NCBI RefSeq assembly: GCF_026537325.1
Contig: NZ_JAFNMJ010000001.1
Location: forward strand, 806,001 to 870,000
Direction: 5' to 3'
DNA from: Bifidobacterium sp. B4142
Lineage (GTDB): Bacteria; Actinomycetota; Actinomycetes; Actinomycetales; Bifidobacteriaceae
Length of the DNA: 64,000 bases
In this document: positions 1 to 8,692 of the stretch, piece after piece
Layout of the letters: every line of letters begins with the position of its first letter
Position numbering within the stretch: position 1 is the first letter of the stretch
Program-made: the position numbers and the translations under genes
The notes under the pieces: generated by a model
Database searches by the model: none
The model's input: only the letters and a program-made list of their open reading frames with translations
What the model was told of the DNA's origin: nothing

Positions 1-1
1 G

Positions 2-529
2 TCGGGACCCATCACCTTCTTTGTGGCGATCATCATCGTGGCCCTGGGACTGATCCAGCTGGTCTCCACCTTCCATGCCTATGCCATCAATCTTTCCGAG
101 CTCAACGGCCTGCGCAACCAGCAGGCCCAGCTTGTCGAGCACAAGCGCGACCTGGAGAACCAAATCCGGCGCTGGGACGACAAGGCCTATGTGACTGCCC
201 AGGCCCGTGACCGTCTGGGATTCGTCTTCCCCGACGAGGAGGCTATCCGGGTCCTGCACCCGGAGGCAGTCACTGGAGGCAAGGACAAGGACCAGGCCGG
301 AAGCAGGGGAGTTCGGGCCCCGAGGAAGAATTCTCTGCCCTGGTATCAGGAGATGGCGTACTCCTTTGCCAAGGCCGATCAGAACTCGGCTGCCAATGGG
401 AGCAAGGGGAGCACAGGCCAGCAACATGGCGACGGAACCAGTCCGAACGAATCTGCTAGTCCGTCTGGTTCAAGCAGTCCAGGTGGCTCTGAGGGCTCCT
501 CCTCATCCGAGGACGGGGGAGGGCAGTGA
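2..529 (+). CDS. FtsB/DivIC-like septum formation initiator (5' end cut by window)
   Basis: The reading frame is open from base 2, so the true start lies upstream of the window; the first in-window start-like codon is GTG at 23. A hydrophobic stretch (about residues 5-25) is followed by a short coiled coil (about 30-55) and a YVxxxARxRLGFV-type segment, the pattern of the FtsB/DivIC family. The family sits in the septal membrane and bridges early and late divisome proteins. The last 70 residues or so are Ser/Gly/Asn-rich and probably disordered. The order FtsB, DUF501, Ppx/GppA is the usual actinobacterial one. Family is clear; exact role is inferred. Confidence 0.85.
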   Translation, partial: SGPITFFVAIIIVALGLIQLVSTFHAYAINLSELNGLRNQQAQLVEHKRDLENQIRRWDDKAYVTAQARDRLGFVFPDEEAIRVLHPEAVTGGKDKDQAGSRGVRAPRKNSLPWYQEMAYSFAKADQNSAANGSKGSTGQQHGDGTSPNESASPSGSSSPGGSEGSSSSEDGGGQ

Positions 530-608
530 ACTCCGAAGGTTGGGATTTCGTCGTGCCAACTGTTAATGAACTCAGCAGCAGGGAACAATCAGGAAAGATG
601 AGGACAGC

Positions 609-1301
609 GTGATCAAGGCCCAGGAAAGGCCCCAGGCAGCAGTGGAATCTCGAGCCGCAGTCAAGCTCTGGACCGAGCCTAGACTCTCCAACCTGGTTAC
701 TGACCGGGACCTGGTGGCGGTCAGCAATCGCGTCCAGGAGCTTTTGGCGACCCCGGCCACACCGGATCAGATAGCCGTCGTGAACAGCCAGCTCGGCCGC
801 TACCCGCGGGGCATGGTGGCTGTGGGTGCCCGTTGCGTCTGTGGGAATCCGCTGGCTGTGGTCACTCGGCCCCAGCTGGAAGATGGCACACCCTTTCCGA
901 CCACCTGCTATCTGACCAGCCCCGAGGCCGTCAAGGCCGTCTCCCGGCTGGAGGCTGACGGCGTCATGGCCGACTGGAATGCCGAGCTGGGTTCGGATCC
1001 GGATCTGGCCAGCGCCTACCATAGGGCCCACGAGCTCTATCTGGTCTTCCGCTCTGCATTGGCCAAGCTGTTGGGCGACGACGAGGGGCACATCGCCGGA
1101 GTCTCGGCCGGTGGCATGCCCAAGCGGGTCAAGTGTCTGCATGCTCTGACCGCCCAGTCTCTGGTTATGGGTTCGGGGGTCAATCCCCTGGGCGACCGGG
1201 TCCTGGGGCTGGTGCGTCAGGCATTCGACCCGCAGGTCTGCCGGTGTGCCCAGCCTTGGACTGAGACATCCGGGCAAGAGAACTGGCAGGGAAACCAATG
1301 A
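609..1301 (+). CDS. DUF501 domain-containing protein
   Basis: A 230-residue soluble protein starting at GTG 609. It matches the DUF501 family by its conserved stretches QLGRYPRGMVAVGARCVCG (about residues 63-81), TPFPTTCYLT (about 94-103) and GGMPKRVKCLHALTAQSL (about 168-185). Function is unknown. The family nearly always sits between an FtsB-like gene and an exopolyphosphatase gene in actinobacteria, as here. Its stop overlaps the next start (ATGA at 1298-1301), so it is translationally coupled to the Ppx/GppA gene. Confidence 0.9.
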   Translation: MIKAQERPQAAVESRAAVKLWTEPRLSNLVTDRDLVAVSNRVQELLATPATPDQIAVVNSQLGRYPRGMVAVGARCVCGNPLAVVTRPQLEDGTPFPTTCYLTSPEAVKAVSRLEADGVMADWNAELGSDPDLASAYHRAHELYLVFRSALAKLLGDDEGHIAGVSAGGMPKRVKCLHALTAQSLVMGSGVNPLGDRVLGLVRQAFDPQVCRCAQPWTETSGQENWQGNQ

Positions 1302-2314
1302 AAGGGGCTTCCATGGATCAGGTGACAGTGGCGGGCGTGGACTGCGGCACCAACTCTATACGTCTGCTGATAGCCCAGGTGGACTGCCAGGGACTCCATC
1401 CGGTGGCTCCCAGGCTGATGCGGGTCATCCGGTTGGGGGAGGGCGTGGACCGTAACCGCCGTTTCGCTGACCAGGCCCTGGAGCGCACCTTTGAGGCATG
1501 TCGGATCTTCGCCCAGCAGCTGCAGGAGCACCCGGTGGATGGCCTGCGCTTTGTGGCCACGTCAGCCACCAGGGATGTCGATAACCGCGAAAGTTTCGAG
1601 GAAGGGGTGCGTTCCATATTAGGAGTTATGCCCGAGGTTATCAGCGGCTCCCAGGAGGCCTCGCTAAGTTTTCTGGGCGCGGTCAGCGTTCTGGAGCAGC
1701 GGGTCAGCGCCGACATGCCTCCTGCACCCTACTTGGTGGTCGATCTGGGTGGTGGCTCCACCGAGCTGGTCCTGGGCGGGGACGGGAGATATCTGCCTGT
1801 TGACCAAGTCAGAGCCTCCTACTCCATGAACATCGGATCCGTTCGGATGACCGAGCGCCATCTGCTGGACGATCCGCCCACCCAGGAGCAGATCAACCAG
1901 GCGCTTGAGGATGTCGACTGCTGGATCGACCGGGCCTTCGGCCAGGTCCCTGTGGCCAGGGTAGGCAGTGTGATCGGGGTCTCCGGCACGGTCACCACCA
2001 TGAGCGCCCTGGCCCTGGGATGCCCGGTATACGATCGCCATGCCGTCGATGGCCAGTCCATTTCGGTCGATGCGGCCCGCAGGGTTGACAACCAGGTGCT
2101 GAACATGAGCCGTCAGGAGCGTCGGGAGCTCAAAGCCATCCATCCCGGGCGTGTGGATGTGATCGGCGGCGGCGCCCTGATCTGGAGCCGTCTGCTGGAG
2201 CGACTAGGCGAGGTCAGCCCGAGTGCACTGGCTTCTGGAACCTATGTGGCCAGCGAGCACGGCCTCTTGGATGGCCTGGTCCTGGACTACGGTCGGACCC
2301 TCCTGCGCGAATGA
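1298..2314 (+). CDS. Ppx/GppA family phosphatase
   Basis: A 338-residue ASKHA-fold protein. It opens with VAGVDCGTNSIRLL (phosphate 1 motif), and has VDLGGGSTELVLG near residues 147-159 (phosphate 2) and VIGGGALIW near residue 287. These are the nucleotide/phosphate-binding loops of exopolyphosphatase and guanosine pentaphosphate phosphatase. The predicted role is removal of terminal phosphates from polyphosphate and/or pppGpp; the two cannot be separated from sequence. The start overlaps the DUF501 stop by 4 bases. An alternative start at ATG 1313 would trim five residues. Confidence 0.9.
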   Translation: MKGASMDQVTVAGVDCGTNSIRLLIAQVDCQGLHPVAPRLMRVIRLGEGVDRNRRFADQALERTFEACRIFAQQLQEHPVDGLRFVATSATRDVDNRESFEEGVRSILGVMPEVISGSQEASLSFLGAVSVLEQRVSADMPPAPYLVVDLGGGSTELVLGGDGRYLPVDQVRASYSMNIGSVRMTERHLLDDPPTQEQINQALEDVDCWIDRAFGQVPVARVGSVIGVSGTVTTMSALALGCPVYDRHAVDGQSISVDAARRVDNQVLNMSRQERRELKAIHPGRVDVIGGGALIWSRLLERLGEVSPSALASGTYVASEHGLLDGLVLDYGRTLLRE

Positions 2315-2338
2315 TATAATAAGGCGCTATGGGTTACG

Positions 2339-2421
2339 GCCCCGGTGGCGAAATGGTATACGCATCGGACTTAAAATCCGCCGCCTTCACCGGCTTGTGG
2401 GTTCGATTCCCACCCGGGGCA
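2339..2421 (+). tRNA. tRNA-Leu (anticodon UAA)
   Basis: The acceptor stem GCCCCGG pairs with CCGGGGC (2414-2420), followed by discriminator A and an encoded CCA (2422-2424). The anticodon loop CTTAAAA gives UAA. The T arm is GTGGG-TTCGATT-CCCAC. The gene is 83 nt with the long variable arm expected of a class II leucine tRNA. Confidence 0.95.
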
Positions 2422-2514
2422 CCAAGGCCTCGTCGGCTTGGACGGCAGTGTTGCAACTTGTCACCCGGCCGACGAACCGATACTCTGGTACGCAAGAAAA
2501 CCAAAGGAGTTGTC

Positions 2515-2922
2515 ATGAGTGACCGATCCATGCCCGAGGTGAACGCCGAATTCGGCGCCACGCCGACCATAACCTTCCATGGTCCTGCGCCCAGCGGGCT
2601 ACGCGCCGTGGAACTGGTCGAGGGGGATGGGCCTGTCGTCCACAAGGGCGATACTGTCACCGTCAACTATCACGGCGTCGTTTGGGGTTCGGACCAGGTC
2701 TTCGACTCGAGCTTTCAGCGTCATCAGCCGGCCAGCTTCGGCATCGGCGTCGGGCAGGTCATTCGTGGCTGGGACCAGACGGTGCCCGGTCATAACGTGG
2801 GGTCCAGGTTGGTGGTCTCCATTCCGCCGGAGTACGGATATGGTCGTCAGGGGATGCCCCAGGCGGGCATCGGCGGCAACGATACTCTAGTCTTCGTGAT
2901 CGACATTATATCGACACGGTAG
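2515..2922 (+). CDS. FKBP-type peptidyl-prolyl cis-trans isomerase
   Basis: A 135-residue single-domain FKBP. The ATG at 2515 follows AAAGGAG by seven bases. The open frame continues upstream through the tRNA-Leu, which is not coding. Recognisable FKBP segments are KGDTVTVNYHGVVW, FDSSFQR, GVGQVIRGWDQ and IPPEYGYG, which form the proline-isomerase pocket. There is no signal peptide, so it is probably a cytoplasmic folding helper. A strong hairpin terminator follows directly. Confidence 0.93.
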   Translation: MSDRSMPEVNAEFGATPTITFHGPAPSGLRAVELVEGDGPVVHKGDTVTVNYHGVVWGSDQVFDSSFQRHQPASFGIGVGQVIRGWDQTVPGHNVGSRLVVSIPPEYGYGRQGMPQAGIGGNDTLVFVIDIISTR

Positions 2923-2934
2923 ACAAGGGTCTCC

Positions 2935-2963
2935 AGGCGCCGGTGAGGGCCGGCGCCTTTTTC
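2935..2963 (+). terminator. Rho-independent terminator after FKBP gene
   Basis: A perfect 9-bp stem AGGCGCCGG / CCGGCGCCT with a 6-nt loop, followed by TTTTC, 12 bases past the FKBP stop. Confidence 0.85.
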
Positions 2964-3027
2964 ATACTCTTGACTTTGCAGTCCAGGTCGGGCCACGAGA
3001 CAAGTGCATCAAATAAGGAGGAATCAC

Positions 3028-3507
3028 ATGGCTGAGGAAAAGACGATTCTGCTGACACAGGCCGCTTACGACAAGTTGAAGGAGGAGCTTGACCATCGTC
3101 AGGGCGAGTACCGCGACGAGATCACCGAACGCATTGCGGCGGCTCGGGCCGAGGGCGATCTGAGCGAGAACGGCGGCTATCAGGCTGCCCGCGAGGAGCA
3201 GGGCAAGAATGAGGGGCGGATCAACGAGCTGATCGTCAAGCTTCGCAACGCCAAGATCCTCAAGGCCCCCAAGGCGGGCACGGTGGGCAACGGCTCCCTG
3301 GTGACCCTGACCATGGCCGGCAACGAAATGGTCTATGTGCTGGGCTCCAGGGATCTGACCGTGGCCACCGAATATGACGTCATCAGCCCCGAGTCGCCCA
3401 TCGGCGCGGCCCTGATGGGCGCCAAGAAGGGGCAGACTGTGACCTACAAGGCTCCCAATGGCAAGGACATTTCGGTCACCGTCAAGGATGCCCAGCCCCT
3501 CAAGTAG
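3028..3507 (+). CDS. greA: Transcription elongation factor GreA
   Basis: A 159-residue protein with the N-terminal coiled coil (about residues 8-75, including the acidic tip region around ARAEGDLSENGGYQAA) and the C-terminal FKBP-like domain (SPESPIGAALMGAKKGQTV). GreA enters the RNA polymerase secondary channel and stimulates cleavage of backtracked RNA. The ATG at 3028 was chosen because it sits behind AAGGAGG; the frame's earlier ATG at 3004 lacks such a site. Confidence 0.97.
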   Translation: MAEEKTILLTQAAYDKLKEELDHRQGEYRDEITERIAAARAEGDLSENGGYQAAREEQGKNEGRINELIVKLRNAKILKAPKAGTVGNGSLVTLTMAGNEMVYVLGSRDLTVATEYDVISPESPIGAALMGAKKGQTVTYKAPNGKDISVTVKDAQPLK

Positions 3508-3541
3508 CGGGACGACCCCTCACCGTCCCAGCCCGGCTTGA

Positions 3542-3582
3542 ATGAAGCCGCTCCCCGCCACGATCGACGGGGGCGGCTTCAT
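3542..3582. terminator. Hairpin between convergent greA and hemolysin III gene
   Basis: ATGAAGCCGC pairs with GCGGCTTCAT (3573-3582), with further G/C pairing inside. There is no long T run, but the site between convergent genes suggests a shared terminator. Confidence 0.6.
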
Positions 3583-3630
3583 CTATAAGCAGCTGCTTGA
3601 TTCGTAAGGCAGTCGGACTGGCGAGCTTGC

Positions 3631-4551
3631 TCAGCGCAGGTTGCAGACCACCAGGTAGATGGCCACGATGTGGCAGGCGTAGCCGATGACCGTGCCGCAG
3701 TGGAAGATCTCATGGAAGCCGAATACCCGGGGCCAAGGGTCCGGCCGGCGCAGGCCGTAGACAATCGCACCCAGAATGTAGGCCAAGCCACCCGCCACAA
3801 TCAGCCAAACGACAGGCGGACCGGCCATGGGGGAGTCCCAGAAGAGCTTCAGGAAGCCCACCCCCGAGACTCCGAAAACCACGTAGACCAGGGTGTAGAG
3901 CCAGCGGGGAGCATCGATCCAGAAGACGTGGACAATTATGGCCACCAGGCTGGCCCCCCACATGCCCAGGATGATGACCCGCCGCCAGAAAGGTTCCAGT
4001 GCGAAGGAAATAGGCGTGTAGGTGCCGGCGATGAGCAGGAAGATGTTGACGTGGTCCAGGCGGCGCAGCACGTCCGTGGTCCCCGGGGTCCAGTCACCCA
4101 GATGGTAGAGAGCCGAGTTGCCGAAGAGGGCCAGCGAGGCGACCATGAAGACTGCACATGCCAGCTTGAGGCCAGTGCCGTGGGCCAGGCAGATCAGTAC
4201 GATGCCGGCAGCCAGGGCCAGGGGGGCGGCCACAGCGTGGATCCAGCCGCGCAGCAGGGGCTTGGGGCGACCGTGCACATCCAGACGGACCTTGCGCTCG
4301 ATCTCCATGTCGGGGATTCCCTCGATCCGTGAGGCCTTGATCTCGGCTTTTGCCATGATCCTCGCAGCCTTGGCCTTGGCCTTGGCGCGCACTGCGTCTG
4401 CCCTGGCCTGCAGATGGGCCTCGTGAGCCACTTCCGCATCCCGGCGCAGGTAGGTCAGCTCCTGGCGGCGCTGCTGGCGGCGGCGTTCGAGTTCGGCATC
4501 GACCCCCTGATCCTCGGGCGGTCTGTCGTCCTCGTTGGTCCTGGTTGCCAT
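3631..4551 (-). CDS. Hemolysin III / PAQR family membrane protein
   Basis: About 306 residues. The charged N-terminal half (Arg/Ala/Lys-rich, partly coiled-coil, about residues 15-85) is followed by seven hydrophobic segments. The family's signatures are visible: SALYHLGDW after the second helix, RRLDHVNIFLLIAGTYTPI, and FGFHEIFHCGTVIGYACH at the end, whose His residues are the metal-binding set of the PAQR/CREST fold. Start at 4551 is preferred because AAGGGAGGG precedes it. The family is often labelled hemolysin III, but true haemolytic activity is unproven for most members. Confidence 0.88.
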   Translation of the reverse strand: MATRTNEDDRPPEDQGVDAELERRRQQRRQELTYLRRDAEVAHEAHLQARADAVRAKAKAKAARIMAKAEIKASRIEGIPDMEIERKVRLDVHGRPKPLLRGWIHAVAAPLALAAGIVLICLAHGTGLKLACAVFMVASLALFGNSALYHLGDWTPGTTDVLRRLDHVNIFLLIAGTYTPISFALEPFWRRVIILGMWGASLVAIIVHVFWIDAPRWLYTLVYVVFGVSGVGFLKLFWDSPMAGPPVVWLIVAGGLAYILGAIVYGLRRPDPWPRVFGFHEIFHCGTVIGYACHIVAIYLVVCNLR

Positions 4552-4707
4552 GGCCCTCCCTTGGCCCCTTGACTGGTCCGGGTCTGTCGTGTCCGGTTGT
4601 CGGGGCGAAACATCCGTGAACCACCCTACCCCAGACCTATGCATTGGACGCGCATGTCACCATCGCCCTTGGCATGACCCGCCTGTCTGCTTCCGAGGGC
4701 CCTTTGT

Positions 4708-6207
4708 ATGATGGAGTGCATGGCTGATTTTTCCGAGATTCTGGCATCATGCGACGACTGCAATGAGGAGGACCGCGAGTGGCTCCACCACCTGGTGGCC
4801 GACTGGCAGGTCATCGCCGATCTGAGCTTTGCCGACCTGCTGCTCTTGCTGCGCACCGGCGAGGGGGAGTTCACCGTGGCCGAGCAGTGCCGGCCCTCCA
4901 CGGTCATGTCACTGCGCACCGAAGACGTGGTGGGGGAGCACTTCCCGGCTGATCGCCGCGAAGAGCTGGAGGTGGCCATGCAGTCCAAGGGGGTGTTGCG
5001 ATCCAACAAGCTGCGCACCATCGGCCGTGCCACGGTCTGCGACGTCTATGCTCCTATCCGTCACCAGGGCAGGACCCTGGGTCTGGTGGTTCGCGAAACC
5101 AACATGGCCACCCGCGAGTCCAACGGCCGGTACGAGAGTGAGAGCATCAACGCGGGCAAGGAGCTCTTCGAGATGATCACCCGAGGCGAGTTCCCCTACG
5201 CGGATTCGGTGCTCAACCAGCGGCACAACGCCAGGGTGGCCGACGGTTTCTTTGTGCTGACGTCAAGCGGCGTGGTGCGTTACGCCTCGCCCAACGCCAT
5301 CAGCTGCTTCCGCAGGCTGGGCTCGGTCGAGACCATGATCGGCCAGTACCTGAGCGAGATCGGCACCTCCCTGCTCAAGGAGAACGATCCCGTGCCCGAC
5401 TCCCTGCCGTTGGTTCTGACGGGCAAGGCGGCCGTGGACTCTGAGCTGGACGCCAACGGGTCGGCCGTCTCCATGCGCTCCCTGCCCCTCTATGGCAAGC
5501 AGGGCAGGATTGGCGCCATCGTGCTCTGTCGGGATGTGACCGAACTGCGCCGCCGGGAGAAGGAGCTGCAGACCAAGGATGCCACCATCTCCGAGATCCA
5601 CCACCGGGTCAAGAACAACCTCCAGGCCGTGTCGGCCCTGCTGCGGCTGCAGGCCAGGCGCACCAAGTCCGACGAGGTCCGCAAGGAGCTGGAGGAGGCC
5701 CAGCGACGGGTCCAGACCATCGCTGTGGTTCATGAGGGCCTCAGTCAGACCGCCGACGAGATTGTGGACTTCGACAAGGTGATCGCCAACCTGCTCAAGA
5801 TGAGCGTGGACCTGGCCACCACCAGCGACCAGCACATCACCATCTCCTACGTGGGCAAGTTCGGGATGATGCCCGCCCAGGATGCCACACCCCTGTCCTT
5901 GGTGCTGACCGAACTGGTCAACAACGCGGTCGAGCACGGCTTCGAGGGCCGTGACGAGGGGCATATCACCATATCGGTGGGCCGGGGCGGCAACAATCTC
6001 AATGTGGTAGTCGAGGATGACGGCAACGGCTACAGCACCGAGTCGGATCAGGGCCAGGCTCGTTCCACCGGATCCGGGCTGGGCACGCAGATCATCAACA
6101 CCTTCGTCACCAACGACTTCGGCGGCACGGTCAAGTGGGAGCCCCGCCGGGATGGCGGCACCCGGGTGGTCATCAACATCAAGCTGCGCGTGGCCCAGGA
6201 CGTGTGA
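4708..6207 (+). CDS. pdtaS: PdtaS-type sensor histidine kinase
   Basis: A 499-residue cytosolic kinase with no membrane segments. The layout is an N-terminal GAF-like domain (about 1-160), a PAS-like domain (about 170-285), a HisKA_2-type dimerisation domain with EIHHRVKNNLQAVSALLRLQ (phospho-acceptor His about residue 299), then the HATPase domain with LVLTELVNNAVEHGF and GSGLGTQIINTF. This is the architecture of mycobacterial PdtaS, whose partner PdtaR is an ANTAR antiterminator. A PdtaR homologue lies about 30 kb away (35238-35858). ATG 4708 follows GAGGG; ATG 4720 is an alternative. The WhiB1-like gene next door matches the mycobacterial arrangement. Confidence 0.9.
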   Translation: MMECMADFSEILASCDDCNEEDREWLHHLVADWQVIADLSFADLLLLLRTGEGEFTVAEQCRPSTVMSLRTEDVVGEHFPADRREELEVAMQSKGVLRSNKLRTIGRATVCDVYAPIRHQGRTLGLVVRETNMATRESNGRYESESINAGKELFEMITRGEFPYADSVLNQRHNARVADGFFVLTSSGVVRYASPNAISCFRRLGSVETMIGQYLSEIGTSLLKENDPVPDSLPLVLTGKAAVDSELDANGSAVSMRSLPLYGKQGRIGAIVLCRDVTELRRREKELQTKDATISEIHHRVKNNLQAVSALLRLQARRTKSDEVRKELEEAQRRVQTIAVVHEGLSQTADEIVDFDKVIANLLKMSVDLATTSDQHITISYVGKFGMMPAQDATPLSLVLTELVNNAVEHGFEGRDEGHITISVGRGGNNLNVVVEDDGNGYSTESDQGQARSTGSGLGTQIINTFVTNDFGGTVKWEPRRDGGTRVVINIKLRVAQDV

Positions 6208-6221
6208 TGCCAGGCACTTTT

Positions 6222-6272
6222 GAGAAAAAGAGAGGGGAGACGGCATCAAGCCATCGCCCCTCTCCTGTTTTG
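6222..6272. terminator. Bidirectional terminator between pdtaS and whiB
   Basis: GAGAGGGG (6230-6237) pairs with CCCCTCTC (6257-6264), with an inner GGC/GCC pairing. T-rich tracts follow in both directions: TTTT on the plus strand, TTTTTCTC on the minus strand. Confidence 0.8.
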
Positions 6273-6288
6273 CGCAATCGGAAAGATG

Positions 6289-6567
6289 TCAGGACTGCAT
6301 CTGCATGGCCTGGGACCTGCGCGCACGCATGGCCCTGCGCTTCAGAGCCCTGCGTTCGTCCTCGCTCAGTCCGCCCCAGACACCGTAATCCTGGTTGGTG
6401 TCCAACGCGCACTTCAGACAGGCGTCAATGACCTTGCAGGTCCTGCAGACAGCCTTGGCCTCCTCGATCTGCTGATAGGCTGCACCGGTGTTGCCGACGG
6501 GGAAGAACAGCTCAGGGTCCTTGTCACGGCAAGCAGCCTTGGCGCGCCAATCAAACGCATTACTCAT
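6289..6567 (-). CDS. WhiB family iron-sulfur regulator (WhiB1-like)
   Basis: A 92-residue WhiB protein. Cys near residue 13 and the trio in VCRTCKVIDACLKC (C-x2-C-x5-C) form the 4Fe-4S ligand set. GVWGGLSEDERRALKRR is the turn plus the basic C-terminal DNA-binding tail. WhiB proteins bind sigma factor region 4 and sense redox state or NO. The start follows GGAGG by about eight bases. Adjacency to pdtaS argues for the WhiB1 subgroup; subgroup is an inference. Confidence 0.92.
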   Translation of the reverse strand: MSNAFDWRAKAACRDKDPELFFPVGNTGAAYQQIEEAKAVCRTCKVIDACLKCALDTNQDYGVWGGLSEDERRALKRRAMRARRSQAMQMQS

Positions 6568-6645
6568 CTACCTAAGCCTCCAAGAAGTTTTTATCGATGC
6601 TTTTATCACTACCCTATGCAAGATAAGCACGATGAGTGACTTTTT

Positions 6646-8598
6646 TCAAGGGTTCATTTGTTTTACGGCTAAAGAGAACACCTGTAGCGGAATGGCGAGA
6701 CCCGCTTCCAGAACCAGACACCGTCCGGGAATGGCGCTGGCCCGGGTGGGGAGGGTGGCCAGCTGATCGGCGGGGATGCCAGCTGCCAGATCGGCCCCCC
6801 GTTCGCCGCAGGGGAACGCCAGACGACGGCTGAAACGCTCTGGTCTGTGCAGGGCGCTGGCCGTATCCACGGCCAGGATCACGGTGGTTCCCTCCTGTCC
6901 CAGAGCCTCCTGCAGAAGAGGGGCCAGGGGATCCCGACAAAGCGGATCCAGCAGATCCTGGGCATCGTCAAGAATCCAGACCAATGCACGGCTGCCATCC
7001 TGACGGCCTTGAGGCGGTGACGGCACCGGGCCGGGAAAGTCCCGGCTGCTGTAACCATGACCTGTTCGACGCGTGATGCGCAGGTCGAAGCTGGGCTCAG
7101 GTCGGGCTCCTGGCTTCATCAGGGTGAGCAGGGAACGCGCCAGCAGCGCCAGCAGGGTGCTCTTGCCCCGTCCTCGAGGTCCGATCAGGGCTGTATGACC
7201 GTTGAGTGGCAGGCGATAGAGATGGAGCAGAACCCCGTCGTCCATGTGTCCCAGAGGTATCTGAGGCCGTCCCGATTGCCAGAGGACCTGCCCGCAGGCC
7301 GGATCATGCTCTGGCAGGGGAGGGGAGAAAAGCGGTGCCGGCGGTCGGCTGCCGCAAAAGCGACTGGCCTTGACGATCTCGCCCACCAGGGCCTGCGGAT
7401 CAGCTGATGGGCAGGTGCGGAAGGCCTGGGGACCCCGGCCCTGCTCCAGGAAGCCCAGACCTGGGCAGGCAGGGTCGATCGCCGTAGCACAGGAGGATCC
7501 CAGCAGCTCTCTGGACTGCAGGGGATCCCGCACCCGCAGACAGATGCCCAGGTTCATGTTGGCACGCATCTGGGCGCTGACCTGCCCCATGGTCTGCTGG
7601 GTGCAGGCCACCAGGTTCATACCCAGGGATCTGCCCTGAGAGGCCAGAGAGGTCAGTCTGTCCAGATAGTCAGGCAGAAGTTGGCGCAGGGCCTGGAACT
7701 CGTCAATGATCACCACCAGCCGTGCCGGTGGATCGGCCATACGGGCAGTGTCCTCAACCCCCGCTCTGGCGACCAGGCGCTGGCGGCGCTCCAATTCCCG
7801 TTGAAGGCCGTTCAGCGCGCGTACGGCCCGGTCCAGATCCAGATTGGTCACGCAGCCCACGGTGTGCGGCAGTCGGGCCAGCAGGCCAAAGCCGGCACCA
7901 CCCTTGAAATCCAGCAGGACCAGATTGAGCCGGTCTGGCGGCTGACTGGCGGCCAGGGCCAGACACCAGGTCTGCAGAAAGACTGATTTGCCCGAACCTG
8001 TGGTGCCTGCCACCAGGGCGTGGGGTCCGTCGCGGGGCAGATCGATGACCAGCGGACCACGATCAGGGCGGATACCGATGACCGCCGGTGCCGACCTTCC
8101 TGATGCGGCAAGCCATGCGTGGACGATGCCCTGCCAGGGCAGACCTTGTGATCCTGAACGCCTTGACCCCAAGAGCCGGGACTCTAGCTGAGGGCCTGGG
8201 TTAGAGGCCAGTTGAGCCAGGTCCTGCAAGGTCTCGTTCTCTGTAGTCGTCGAGAGGGATGCACGATCCGATACTGTGCCGTACTTCAATTGTGCGCCTG
8301 CCGGTGGAGTGGACGATGATCGGCGATGCATTCGCAGCAGGCTCAGAAGCACCATGGCCAGGGTGCCCGTCAAGCTGGGCAGCAAGAGGAGGAGCAACAT
8401 CCAGCGGCCCTGGCCTACTACGTACCAGATCATGCCTGCCTGGGCCAGGGCCGGAGCCGTCTGTGCAACCAGGGTCAGAATGACCTGGGCGCTTCCCCCT
8501 TTGGCCTTCTTCTCTTTGGAGCCGGCAGAGCGCCAATCGCCACCTGCAGCACCGCTCGGATCTGTCGATATGGCTGCTGATGAATTGGCCTTGGTCAT
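6646..8598 (-). CDS. FtsK/SpoIIIE-type ATPase, EssC/EccC-like
   Basis: About 650 residues from ATG 8598; the open frame upstream of this is an overlap with the LCP gene. Two adjacent hydrophobic segments (about 38-62 and 66-90) anchor the N terminus. The first ATPase domain has Walker A GTTGSGKS (about 198-205) and Walker B LVVIIDEF. A second P-loop GPRGRGKS follows near 485 with RALVWILDDAQD. Tandem FtsK/SpoIIIE ATPases after a double membrane anchor resemble type VII secretion motors (EssC/EccC) more than the DNA pump FtsK, which has a C-terminal gamma domain not seen here. No WXG100 gene is visible in the window, so the substrate is unknown. It lies 94 bases behind an LCP gene on the same strand. 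Confidence 0.78.
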   Translation of the reverse strand: MTKANSSAAISTDPSGAAGGDWRSAGSKEKKAKGGSAQVILTLVAQTAPALAQAGMIWYVVGQGRWMLLLLLLPSLTGTLAMVLLSLLRMHRRSSSTPPAGAQLKYGTVSDRASLSTTTENETLQDLAQLASNPGPQLESRLLGSRRSGSQGLPWQGIVHAWLAASGRSAPAVIGIRPDRGPLVIDLPRDGPHALVAGTTGSGKSVFLQTWCLALAASQPPDRLNLVLLDFKGGAGFGLLARLPHTVGCVTNLDLDRAVRALNGLQRELERRQRLVARAGVEDTARMADPPARLVVIIDEFQALRQLLPDYLDRLTSLASQGRSLGMNLVACTQQTMGQVSAQMRANMNLGICLRVRDPLQSRELLGSSCATAIDPACPGLGFLEQGRGPQAFRTCPSADPQALVGEIVKASRFCGSRPPAPLFSPPLPEHDPACGQVLWQSGRPQIPLGHMDDGVLLHLYRLPLNGHTALIGPRGRGKSTLLALLARSLLTLMKPGARPEPSFDLRITRRTGHGYSSRDFPGPVPSPPQGRQDGSRALVWILDDAQDLLDPLCRDPLAPLLQEALGQEGTTVILAVDTASALHRPERFSRRLAFPCGERGADLAAGIPADQLATLPTRASAIPGRCLVLEAGLAIPLQVFSLAVKQMNP

Positions 8599-8692
8599 GC
8601 CCTCAGCATGAGCTGCCCGAGGCTGGAGCGCTAGAGCAGGCCTGGCATGTGGTCGAATGTGGACGGGATTGGTGGTGTGTGCAAAGCGGGCG